Source of the DNA: Gemmatimonadaceae bacterium
GTDB lineage: Bacteria; Gemmatimonadota; Gemmatimonadetes; Gemmatimonadales; Gemmatimonadaceae
Direction: 5' to 3'
Assembly (NCBI GenBank): GCA_019745365.1
Contig: JAIETI010000032.1
Coordinates: 1-50,467 of the forward strand
Length of the DNA stretch: 50,467 nucleotides
The position numbers and the translations under genes were made by a program. The first letter of the stretch is position 1; every line of letters starts with the position of its first letter. Below the pieces are notes generated by a model. It was not told where the DNA came from. It did no database searches and saw only the letters and a program-made list of their open reading frames with translations. Shown piece by piece: positions 8,440 to 19,037 of the stretch.

Positions 8440-11379
8440 ATGATGATCCGATTCCGTGCCCTCGCCGCGACGGCGTGCCTGCTCGTCGCTCCGCTCGCCG
8501 CGCAAGCGCCGCGCCAGCTCGAACTCAAAGATCTGCTCGGCTGGAAGTCCGTGCGATCCACCGTGCTCTCCAACGACGGCAAGTGGATCGCTTTCGTGAC
8601 CGCGCCGAATGAAGGGGACGCGCAGGTGACCTTTCGCGGCACCACTGCAGCGGCGACGCCGCAGAGCGCGGAGATCGGTGAGCTGCCGGCCCCCGCGGGG
8701 GGCTTCGGTGGCGGTACGCCCACCGTGACGATCGCGGGGAACTCCCGGTGGGTGGCGTACCTCGTCTATCCGAAGGCGACCGAGGCGAAGCGGCTGCGAC
8801 GCGATCGCCGACCGGTGGTCCCCAAGTTGGTCGTGCAGCAGCTCGGCGGAGCCGCGAAGTTCGAGTTCGAGCGCGTTCGCGCGTATCGTTTCGCTGGGGA
8901 CCGCTCCGACTGGCTCGCCGTGCAGCACGCTGCTCCGGATGCACCCGCCGGAGGTGCTGCGCCAGCCGCGACGACCGGGAGCACGCTGGAGCTCATCAAT
9001 CTCAATGAAGGGATCCCGAGCACGATCGCGGCCGTCGGCGAGTTCGCCTTCGACGCATCGGGGAGCTGGATCGCCTGGACCGTGGACGCTCCCGGCGCGG
9101 TGGGGAACGGCGCGCAGCTCCGCGAGCTGAGCACCGGCGCGACGCGCGCACTCGTCGGCGAGAAGGCGATCTTCCGGCGTCTCACCTGGGCGGACACCGG
9201 CGACGCGCTGGCGCTCCTCCGCGGCGTGGCCGACACCGCCGTCGGCGACACCGCGTGGACGGTGCACGGCTGGGCCGGGGTGAGTGGTCGTGCGGCGCGC
9301 GCGGTGCGCGTCGACAAGGGCGCGAAGGCGGTGCGGAGTGGCCTCGTGGTCAGCGGCGATCGCGCGCCCAAGTGGAATGATGCGCAGTCGCTCGTTCTCT
9401 TCGGGCTCCGGGCCGCGCGACCGCCCAAGCCGCGGGAGCAGTTGGTGCCGGTGACGGGTGCGAGCGCGCCCGCGCCGGGCGCGGGGAACGCGGGGATCAC
9501 GAGTGCGGCACCGAACGATGAGGACACGCCATCGCTCGTGCTCTGGCACTGGAAGGACCCGCGCCTCCAGAGCACGCAGCAGGTGCAGGAGAACGCGGAC
9601 AAGAGCGCGTCCTATCTCGCCGCGTTCCATCTCAGTGATAGCGCCGTCGTGCAGCTCGGCGACGAGAAGCTCTCTACGGTGCTCGTGGCGCCGAAGGAGC
9701 GGTGGGCGGTGGCGACGGACGACTCTCCGTACGCAACGCGCGCCTCGATGGACGGCTTCCAGTTCCGCGACGTGTACGCGATCGATGTGCGCACGGGCGC
9801 GCGGCGCACCATCGGCACGAAGGTCCGCAACTACGGTTTCGGCGCAGGGAATGCTGCCGTGGCGTTCCCGCCCGATGGCTCGCGCTTCACCTGGTACGCG
9901 GAAGGGAAGTGGCTCGCGTACGACTTTGCGACCGGGAGTACGAAGGAGCTCACCGCGGGCGCACCGACGAAGTTCTGGGACACGGAGGACGACCACAATA
10001 CGCCGATGCCGCCCGCCGGGGCGATCGGGTGGAGCAAGGACTCCCGCTTCTTTCTCGCGCGCGATGACTGGGATGTGTGGCGCTTGGATGTGCAGGGCAC
10101 GGCACCGGTGAACCTCACCGGCACCGGCGCGAAGGAGAAGATGCGCTATCAGGGGCTCGTCGCCGCCGATCCGCGGGCGAAGGGCGTCGACCTGGCGCTC
10201 CCACTCTACTTCGAGACCTACGGTGAGTGGACGAAGAAGGAAGGGCTCGCGCGCATCGACAACGCGCGTCCCGGCCAGCCGCGGATGCTCGCGTGGGAGG
10301 ACGCCCGCCTCGACTATCGGCGCGCGAAGGACGCGCACGCGTGGGCGTTCACGCGGCAGAGCTTCACGACCTTCCCCGACTGGTACGTCACCGATGCCGA
10401 TCTCGCGAACGCGCGGCGTATGTCCGATGCGAATCCGCAGCAGAAGGAAGTCGCGTGGTCACCGGGGGCGAAGCTGCTGACCTACGCCTGCGATCATGGC
10501 GACACGGTGCAGGCCGCGCTCTTCCTCCCGGCGGGGTATGCCCCGGGCAAGCGCTATCCGATGGTGACGTACATCTACGAGAAGCTCTCGCAGACGCTCA
10601 ACGATTACAGCATCCCGAGTCTCACCGCGTACGTGAACCCGAGTGTGTACACGTCGCGCGGGTACGCGGTGCTCCGCCCCGACATCACCTACAAGCTCGA
10701 CGAGCCCGGGCAGTCGGCGGTGCGCTGTGTTGTGCCAGCGGTGAAGGCCGCGATCGCGGCGGGGGTGGCGGAACCCGGACACATCGGGCTCCAGGGGCAC
10801 AGCTGGGGTGGCTATGAGACCGCGTTCATCACCACGCAGACCGACGTGTTCAACACCGCCATCGCCGGTGCGCCGCTCACTGACATGGTGTCGATGTTCT
10901 CGTCCGTGTATTGGAATAGCGGCAACGCGAACTCGAGCATCTTCATCGCGAGCCAGGGGCGCTTCAAGAGCGGGTTCGTGCAGAACCCGGAGGCGTATCT
11001 CCGCAACTCACCGAACCGGTATGCCGCGGACCTGAAGATCCCGCTCCTCCTCCACCACAACGACCGCGATGGCGCGGTGGACTTCAATCAGGGGATCACC
11101 TACTTCAACACGCTCCGCGAGTTGGGGAAGGAGGTCGCGATGCTCACGTACGTCGGCGAGAACCACAACTCCACCCGCCCGGCGAACCGGAAGGACTACA
11201 TGACCCGCATGGAGGAGTGGTTCGACACCTTCCTGCGCGACAAGCCCGCGCCGGACTGGATCAAGTCTGGGGTGCCGCGTCTGCAGATGGAACAGCATCT
11301 GCGTGATCGCAAGAAACTCGTATCGATGCCGAGCGAGACACCGCGTCCGCCCGCCCGTCCCGCGCCGGTCATCCCCTGA
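8440..11379 (+). CDS. secreted S9 family peptidase, large form
   Basis: Secreted serine peptidase of 979 residues with a signal peptide (MMIRFRALAATACLLVAPLAA). A long N-terminal propeller region (to about residue 650) includes a low-complexity Ala/Pro/Gly insert near residues 165-185. A C-terminal prolyl-oligopeptidase domain carries Ser788 in QGHSWGGY, the Asp loop HHNDRDGAVD (875-877) and His909 in VGENHNS. It is larger than the S9 enzyme at 4.1 kb and only distantly similar. Its stop codon lies inside a perfect hairpin at 11361-11387. Cleavage specificity is unknown. Confidence 0.9.
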   Translation: MMIRFRALAATACLLVAPLAAQAPRQLELKDLLGWKSVRSTVLSNDGKWIAFVTAPNEGDAQVTFRGTTAAATPQSAEIGELPAPAGGFGGGTPTVTIAGNSRWVAYLVYPKATEAKRLRRDRRPVVPKLVVQQLGGAAKFEFERVRAYRFAGDRSDWLAVQHAAPDAPAGGAAPAATTGSTLELINLNEGIPSTIAAVGEFAFDASGSWIAWTVDAPGAVGNGAQLRELSTGATRALVGEKAIFRRLTWADTGDALALLRGVADTAVGDTAWTVHGWAGVSGRAARAVRVDKGAKAVRSGLVVSGDRAPKWNDAQSLVLFGLRAARPPKPREQLVPVTGASAPAPGAGNAGITSAAPNDEDTPSLVLWHWKDPRLQSTQQVQENADKSASYLAAFHLSDSAVVQLGDEKLSTVLVAPKERWAVATDDSPYATRASMDGFQFRDVYAIDVRTGARRTIGTKVRNYGFGAGNAAVAFPPDGSRFTWYAEGKWLAYDFATGSTKELTAGAPTKFWDTEDDHNTPMPPAGAIGWSKDSRFFLARDDWDVWRLDVQGTAPVNLTGTGAKEKMRYQGLVAADPRAKGVDLALPLYFETYGEWTKKEGLARIDNARPGQPRMLAWEDARLDYRRAKDAHAWAFTRQSFTTFPDWYVTDADLANARRMSDANPQQKEVAWSPGAKLLTYACDHGDTVQAALFLPAGYAPGKRYPMVTYIYEKLSQTLNDYSIPSLTAYVNPSVYTSRGYAVLRPDITYKLDEPGQSAVRCVVPAVKAAIAAGVAEPGHIGLQGHSWGGYETAFITTQTDVFNTAIAGAPLTDMVSMFSSVYWNSGNANSSIFIASQGRFKSGFVQNPEAYLRNSPNRYAADLKIPLLLHHNDRDGAVDFNQGITYFNTLRELGKEVAMLTYVGENHNSTRPANRKDYMTRMEEWFDTFLRDKPAPDWIKSGVPRLQMEQHLRDRKKLVSMPSETPRPPARPAPVIP

Positions 11380-11387
11380 CCGGCGCG
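11361..11387 (+). terminator. hairpin over the S9 peptidase stop codon
   Basis: A perfect 11-bp stem, CGCGCCGGTCA / TGACCGGCGCG, has a TCCCC loop. The TGA stop (11377-11379) forms the beginning of the right arm. No T tract follows. It is probably an intrinsic or processing-type terminator for the plus-strand gene at the convergent junction. Confidence 0.6.
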
Positions 11388-11390
11388 GTC

Positions 11391-11420
11391 GCCGCGCTGG
11401 GTCGTTCGACCTAGCGCGGC
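11391..11420 (-). terminator. hairpin over the propeller-protein stop codon
   Basis: A 13-bp stem has one G-T wobble: arms at 11391-11403 and 11408-11420 with a GTTC loop. The minus-strand TAG (11411-11413) lies in the right arm. It stands back to back with the preceding hairpin, so each convergent gene ends in its own stem-loop that includes its stop codon. Confidence 0.6.
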
Positions 11421-14400
11421 ACCACCGGGGCGCGCCCGCTCGTCCACGGCACCCCCGCCTTGTCTGCCGCCGCCTCGAGCGCTTTCAGCTCGACGTCGAG
11501 CACCGCGCGCAGCTGCGCATACACGCGACCGAACTCCGCGCGCACGATCTCGACCTGCGCAAGCTGCGCCGGCGTCGCGGCCTCGAGCGTACTCCCCCAG
11601 CTCTGACCGATCGCGCCCTGCAGCCGCCCTTGTAGCGACGTCGGGGAGTGCTCGGCGCGGCGATCCTTCGTGTTGTCACCACGGAGCGCCTCCTGAGCGT
11701 CCCGGAGCCGATCCTCGACCACGCGCGCCTGGCGGATGAGCGCACTATCCGCGCTCGGCGTCTCGTCGATCGCGCGCTTCAAGAACCGCAGACGCGCCAT
11801 GGTCTCGTCGATCAGCGCCGACGCGCCGAGCACCGCGCGCTGGAGTTCCGCGGTCCGCAGGTCCGTCGCGAGCGTCGCCGCAGTCTGCGGACGCGCGCGC
11901 GCGCCCGGTGCATCGGCATTCTCGACGACGAGTGGGACGGGCTCACCGAGTGGCGTCATCGCGCCATCGACGCGCGCGTAGAGGCGCACGGTGTAGCGGC
12001 CGGGGAGCGCGGTAGGTGCCGGCGGCGGCGACGAGAACGGGAACTCCGGGTCGGCCTGATAGCCCGGGCCGTTCACGGGGTTCGCGGGCTGGTAGTTCAG
12101 GTCCCACACCACGCGATGCACTCCCGCCGCCGTCGGGCCGGTGAACCGACGCACGCGCGCACCACTCGCATCGCTGACCTCGACCACGATCGCTGGGTCT
12201 TCCTCGCGGTCCTCCGCCTTCAGCGCGCCCCAACTCGGGAATATCGCGTCTGCACCCTTCTTCGCCGCCGCAGCATCGGCCTCTTGCCGCGTCGCCTTCC
12301 GCGAGCGCAGCGCATCGCGCAGCCGGTAGCTGATCACCGCGCCGTAGGGCGGGTTCTCGGCCATGTAGTGCCCATGGCCTTGGAACGAGGCGCCAGGAAG
12401 GCCAAGCGGCGCGGACTGCGAGTAGAGATACGCCGTGCGCGTCGGGTAGAGCGTAGCGGCGGTGGTCGATGCCCCCATCGAGCGCAGCGGGGAGTAATCG
12501 TCGAGGATGTAGAATCCGCGCCCGAAGGTGCCGAGCACGAGGTCGTTCATGCGCGGCTGGATCGCGATGTCGCGCACCTGGATGGTGGGGAGTCCTGCCT
12601 TGAGCGGCGTCCACTTCGCGCCGCCGTCGAGCGTGACGAACACCCCGAAATCGGTGCCCACGAAGAGCAGCTTGGGATCGACATGGTCCTCCGCCAGCAC
12701 CCAGACCGACCCGCGTGCCGGGAGGTTCGCGGTGATGCTCGTCCAGGTGCGTCCGAGATCGGTGCTCCGAAGGACGTAGGGCGTGAAGTCGCCCGACTGA
12801 TGGTTGTTGAACGTCGCGTAGATCGTGTTGGCGTCGTGCTGTGATGCGACCACGCGCGAGACGTAGGTCGTTTCAGGGACGGTGGGGAAGCGGTCGATCG
12901 TGCGCCAGCTCTCACCGCCGTTCTCGGTGACGCTCACGCGGCCGTCATTCGTGCCGACGATCAGCAGTCCCTCGCGGCGCGTCGATTCGGTGAGTGCGGT
13001 CGCATTGCCGAAGAGCGTGGTGCTCTGGTTCCGCGCCACGGCATCCACTGACTGCACACGGTCCATCATCGTGATGCCGGTGCGGTCGAGGTTGCGCGAG
13101 ATGTCGGGCGAGATCGCTTTCCACGAATCGCCGCGGTCGTCGCTCCGCATCACTCGGTCAGCGGCGAAGTAGAGTCGGTTGCTCGCGTGCGGACTCACGA
13201 GAAGCGGCGAGTCCCAGTTCCATCGCAATCCCGGGCCCCCGGCGACGTCTTCCGGCTGGATCCCCATCACGTCGCCCGTCGCGAGATTGAAGCGCGAGAG
13301 GTTCCCGAACTGCGACTGCGCGTACACGGTGTTGGGGTCCTTCCAGTCCACCACGCTGCCGAAGCCGTCGCCGCCGCTGGTGATGAACCAGTCCGCGTTC
13401 CGGATCCCATTGATCGTGCGCGTCCGGCTCGGACCGCCGATCGAGAAGTTGTCCTGTGCCCCGCCGAACACCCGATAGAAGGGCTTCACGTCGTCGGCGA
13501 AGACGCGATAGAACTGCGAGAGCGGAAGGTTCGCCGCGAAGCGCCAGGTGCGTCCTCGGTCGAAGCTCTCATAGACGCCGCCGTCGCACCCGACGATCAG
13601 ATGCTCGGTGTCGTCCGGGTCGATCCAGACGGAGTGGTTGTCCACGTGCTTCAGGAGCTCGCCCACGCGGCCGAACGTCTTCCCGCCGTCGTGACTCACC
13701 TGGAGCATGACGTCCACCGCGTACACCCGATCCGGGTTCTTCGGATCGGCGAAGACCTCGTTGTAGTAGTTCCCGCCGCTCTGATAGCTGCTCATCTTCT
13801 CCCAGCTCGCTCCGCCATCGCGCGAACGGAAGAGGCCACCCCGGGCGTTGGCGGCATCGACCACCGCGTACACGAACGACGGGTCGGCGGGCGACACACT
13901 CAGCCCGATGCGACCGAGGTCGCCGCTCGGAAGCCCGCTCTGCGACTTCGTCCACGTCTTGCCGCCGTCGAGCGAGCGGTGAATCCCTGAGCCCGGTCCA
14001 CCCGCGACGAAGCAGCAGGTGCGACGCTGCCGTTGCCACGTGCTCGCGATGAGGATATCTGGGTTGCGCGGATCGAGTTGGATGTCGTTGGCACCGGTCC
14101 AGTCATTGACCTGAAGGATGCGCGTCCAGCTCTTCCCGCCATCAGTGGTCTTGTACACCCCACGCTCGCCCCCCTTCGACCAGAGGGGCCCCTGCGCCGC
14201 GACATAGACGACGTTCGGGTCGCGTGGGTCGATGAGGATGCGAGCGATATGCTCGCTCGCTTTGAGCCCCATGTTTTTCCAACTCTTCCCGCCGTCGATC
14301 GACTTGTAAATGCCATCCCCGTAGGCGACGACGCGTTGCGCGTTGTTCTCCCCGGTACCGACCCACACCGTGCTCGGCGTCCGCGGATCGATCGCGATCG

Positions 14401-14707
14401 CACCGATCGAGAAAGAGCCCTCGCTCTCGAAGACGGGCGTGAAGCTCGTCCCCGCATTGGTGCTCTTCCACACCCCGCCCGCCGCGGCGGCGACGTACCA
14501 GACCTTTTTGTTCGTCGGATCGACCGCCACATCGGCGATGCGGCCTGAGGTGACCGCCGGGCCGATTGAGCGGAACTTGAGTCCGCCGACGAGTTTGGCG
14601 AGCGGGTTCGAATCGGCGCTGGCCGGAGCGGAGGACGCCGCGGGCTGCTGGGCCGAGAGTGGGGCCGCGACACCGGCCACGACGAGGAGGGCAGAGAGAG
14701 TTCGCAT
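11411..14707 (-). CDS. secreted VPS10/sortilin-type beta-propeller protein, 1098 residues
   Basis: Very large secreted protein with a signal peptide (MRTLSALLVVAGVAAPLSAQ). Many Asp-box-like repeats follow: VWKSTNAGTSF, IYKSIDGGKSW, VYKTTDGGKSW, IHRSLDGGKTW, LFRSRDGGASW. These are the hallmark of VPS10/sortilin and sialidase-type propellers, spread over residues about 40-760. The C-terminal third holds a beta-sandwich-like region (SDASGARVRRFTGPTAAGVHRVVWDLNY) and a helical end. Similar proteins are abundant in Gemmatimonadota and often mis-named glycosyl hydrolase; no catalytic residues can be assigned. A related 972-residue protein is encoded at 24.6 kb. The start is set by the signal peptide and by TACATT 6 bases upstream. 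Confidence 0.9.
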   Translation of the reverse strand: MRTLSALLVVAGVAAPLSAQQPAASSAPASADSNPLAKLVGGLKFRSIGPAVTSGRIADVAVDPTNKKVWYVAAAAGGVWKSTNAGTSFTPVFESEGSFSIGAIAIDPRTPSTVWVGTGENNAQRVVAYGDGIYKSIDGGKSWKNMGLKASEHIARILIDPRDPNVVYVAAQGPLWSKGGERGVYKTTDGGKSWTRILQVNDWTGANDIQLDPRNPDILIASTWQRQRRTCCFVAGGPGSGIHRSLDGGKTWTKSQSGLPSGDLGRIGLSVSPADPSFVYAVVDAANARGGLFRSRDGGASWEKMSSYQSGGNYYNEVFADPKNPDRVYAVDVMLQVSHDGGKTFGRVGELLKHVDNHSVWIDPDDTEHLIVGCDGGVYESFDRGRTWRFAANLPLSQFYRVFADDVKPFYRVFGGAQDNFSIGGPSRTRTINGIRNADWFITSGGDGFGSVVDWKDPNTVYAQSQFGNLSRFNLATGDVMGIQPEDVAGGPGLRWNWDSPLLVSPHASNRLYFAADRVMRSDDRGDSWKAISPDISRNLDRTGITMMDRVQSVDAVARNQSTTLFGNATALTESTRREGLLIVGTNDGRVSVTENGGESWRTIDRFPTVPETTYVSRVVASQHDANTIYATFNNHQSGDFTPYVLRSTDLGRTWTSITANLPARGSVWVLAEDHVDPKLLFVGTDFGVFVTLDGGAKWTPLKAGLPTIQVRDIAIQPRMNDLVLGTFGRGFYILDDYSPLRSMGASTTAATLYPTRTAYLYSQSAPLGLPGASFQGHGHYMAENPPYGAVISYRLRDALRSRKATRQEADAAAAKKGADAIFPSWGALKAEDREEDPAIVVEVSDASGARVRRFTGPTAAGVHRVVWDLNYQPANPVNGPGYQADPEFPFSSPPPAPTALPGRYTVRLYARVDGAMTPLGEPVPLVVENADAPGARARPQTAATLATDLRTAELQRAVLGASALIDETMARLRFLKRAIDETPSADSALIRQARVVEDRLRDAQEALRGDNTKDRRAEHSPTSLQGRLQGAIGQSWGSTLEAATPAQLAQVEIVRAEFGRVYAQLRAVLDVELKALEAAADKAGVPWTSGRAPVVPR

Positions 14708-14719
14708 CCCGAGAATGTA
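14708..14719 (-). promoter_or_regulatory. leaderless promoter of the propeller gene
   Basis: On the minus strand TACATT (14714-14719) fits TANNNT. It is followed by exactly 6 bases (CTCGGG) and then the ATG, placing a normal transcription start on the A of the start codon. No Shine-Dalgarno sequence is present. Confidence 0.5.
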
Positions 14720-14770
14720 GGCGTCCTGCCTGACTCGCGGCGAGCGGTGCGCCACCCCCCTGCAAAGCGC

Positions 14771-14776
14771 TATCTT
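14771..14776 (+). promoter_or_regulatory. possible -10 box of the kinase gene
   Basis: TATCTT would place transcription start near 14783, about 28 bases before the kinase ATG. No convincing -35 element is seen. Weak call based on the hexamer and its position in the divergent gap. Confidence 0.3.
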
Positions 14777-14810
14777 CTCCGCCGATGCCCGCCCCCCGCC
14801 CGAACGCTCG

Positions 14811-17408
<2,598 letters not shown>

Positions 17409-18395
17409 TCAGCTCGCGTCGAGCAGCACCTTCCCCATCGTCTCGCGCGCCTCGAGCGCGCGGTGGGCCTCGGCAGCCTCCGCGAGCGGAACGACGCGAT
17501 CGATCGTGAGACGTAGGCCCCCTTCGCTGATCCAGCGGAACACATCACCGGCGCGCATGAGGAGTTCGTCCCTCGTCGCCGTGTAGTGCTCGAGCGTCGG
17601 CCGCGTCACGAACAGACTTCCCCCCGCGTTGAGGCGCTGCAGGTCGAACGGCGGGACCTGCCCACTCGCACCACCGAAGAGCACCATCATCCCGCGCGGG
17701 CGCAGCGCCGCGAGCGATCCATCGAAGGTGGTGCGGCCGACGCCGTCGTACACGACGTGCACGCCGCGTCCCTCGGTGAGTGCGCGCGCACGCGCCGAGA
17801 AATCCTCGAGGTCGTATCGGATCACCTGATCGGCGCCGGCGGCGCGGGCGGCGGCGGCCTTCGCGTCGGAGGAGCAGGTCGCGATCACCGTGGCGCCGCG
17901 GAGCTTGGCGATCTGCGTCAACAACGATCCGACGCCGCCTGCGGCGGCATGCACGAGACAGGTCTCACCCGCTGCGAGGGGGTAGGTTGCACAGGCGAGA
18001 TAGTGCGCTGTCATCCCCTGCAGCATGGCGGCGGCGCCCTGCGCGGTCGTGATGTCGCGCGGCAGAGGCACGAGCTTCGACGATGCGACCACCTGATGCG
18101 TGGCGTATGAGCCGAGCGTGCCGGTGAACGCCACGCGCTCGCCGATCTCGACGGGATGCGAGCCCGCGCCGAGTGCGATCACCTCACCGGCGGCCTCCTG
18201 ACCCACGGTGAAGGGGAGCGTTGGCGCCTGGTACACCCCAGCGCGGAAGTAGGTGTCGATGAAGTTCACCCCCGCGTGCGCGATGCGGACGAGTGCCTCG
18301 CCTGCGGAGGGCGTGGGGATCGGAAGCGATTCGAGGCGAAGCGTCTCTCGCCCGCCGGTGGCGTGGACGCGGATGGCCCGCATGGTCTCGGTCAT
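17409..18395 (-). CDS. qor: NAD(P)H:quinone oxidoreductase (zeta-crystallin type)
   Basis: Zinc-free medium-chain dehydrogenase of the quinone oxidoreductase group, 328 residues, reducing quinones with NADPH. Visible features are the GroES-like start MRAIRVHATGGRETLRLES, the signature HAGVNFIDTYFRAGVY, PFTVGQEAAGEVIALG, and the nucleotide-binding VHAAAGGVGSLLTQIAKLRGA. The zinc-ligand Cys residues of alcohol dehydrogenases are absent, as expected. The ATG at 18395 is preferred because a perfect TATAAT sits 6 bases upstream; an ATG four codons later is possible. Single-gene unit, divergent from the GMC operon. Confidence 0.9.
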   Translation of the reverse strand: MTETMRAIRVHATGGRETLRLESLPIPTPSAGEALVRIAHAGVNFIDTYFRAGVYQAPTLPFTVGQEAAGEVIALGAGSHPVEIGERVAFTGTLGSYATHQVVASSKLVPLPRDITTAQGAAAMLQGMTAHYLACATYPLAAGETCLVHAAAGGVGSLLTQIAKLRGATVIATCSSDAKAAAARAAGADQVIRYDLEDFSARARALTEGRGVHVVYDGVGRTTFDGSLAALRPRGMMVLFGGASGQVPPFDLQRLNAGGSLFVTRPTLEHYTATRDELLMRAGDVFRWISEGGLRLTIDRVVPLAEAAEAHRALEARETMGKVLLDAS

Positions 18396-18407
18396 CCAAT
18401 CATTATA
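18396..18407 (-). promoter_or_regulatory. leaderless TATAAT promoter of qor
   Basis: On the minus strand a perfect TATAAT (18402-18407) is followed by GATTGG and then the ATG, so the predicted +1 is the A of the start codon. No ribosome-binding site can exist upstream. This is the clearest case of leaderless geometry in the window. Confidence 0.6.
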
Positions 18408-18428
18408 GAGGTTGCGGCGGTCGTGCGG

Positions 18429-19037
18429 ATGTCGGAGATTCGCGCGGTGACTTCTCCGCTCAGCCGTCGCGCCCTTCTCGGATGGGCTTCCAGCGCGCTT
18501 GCCCTCGTCGCCGGACGGCGTGGTGCCGCGCAGGGGGCGGGTGCACGCCCGGTTCCTGCGGCACTCGCCCGGCTCCAGGCGGTCGCCGAGGTCACGCTTC
18601 CGACCGCGTTGATCTCGGGCGCGGCGGAGCGATTCGATCGATGGATGCGGGAATACACACCGGGGGCCGAGTCGCTCCACGGCTACGGCGATGCGACGAT
18701 CACGCGAACGCCGGCGGACCCGCGGCCAGCCTGGCGCACCCAGCTCGCGGAGCTCGATCGCCAAGCGTTGAAAGAAGGGAGCGCGACCTTCGCCGCGCTG
18801 CCGCGCGCCGCGCGCGAACGCATCGTTCGCTCGACGCTCGACGCGCTTCCGAACGCGCGCCTCGTGAGCGACCCGTTGACCGCACCGCACGTGATCGTCG
18901 CGCTCCTGTCGTTCGCGCTGCGTGCTCCTGAGGCGAGCGATCTCGCCTTCGAAGCGCAGATCGGCGCGCGTCGCTGCCGCCCGCTCGAGGCGTCCCCCGA
19001 CGCGCCGGTACCGCTCACCGCGAGGCGCGGCCGATGA
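18429..19037 (+). CDS. Tat-exported gluconate 2-dehydrogenase subunit 3-like protein
   Basis: Small subunit of a membrane-bound GMC dehydrogenase, 202 residues. It carries a twin-arginine signal (SRRALLGWASSALALVAGRR). A helical domain follows with LARLQAVAEVTLPT and FAALPRAARERIVRS, typical of the gluconate 2-dehydrogenase subunit 3 family. Its TGA overlaps the ATG of the GMC gene by four bases. The partner lacks a signal of its own, so this subunit probably carries it through the Tat system. Starts at 18429, or at a GTG two codons earlier. Confidence 0.83.
   Translation: MSEIRAVTSPLSRRALLGWASSALALVAGRRGAAQGAGARPVPAALARLQAVAEVTLPTALISGAAERFDRWMREYTPGAESLHGYGDATITRTPADPRPAWRTQLAELDRQALKEGSATFAALPRAARERIVRSTLDALPNARLVSDPLTAPHVIVALLSFALRAPEASDLAFEAQIGARRCRPLEASPDAPVPLTARRGR

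Noticed and set aside
8404-10338. 644-residue minus-strand open frame opposite the large S9 peptidase
   Set aside because: Arg/His/Gly-rich translation typical of the complement of GC-rich coding DNA. The plus-strand frame has a full S9 domain.
14785-14787. Upstream ATG for the kinase at 14811
   Set aside because: It is out of frame with the kinase domain (26 bases apart) and gives no sensible product.
18396-18890. 165-residue N-terminal extension of the quinone oxidoreductase
   Set aside because: Antisense to the Tat-signal subunit gene, and the family's N-terminus begins at MTETMRAIRV.
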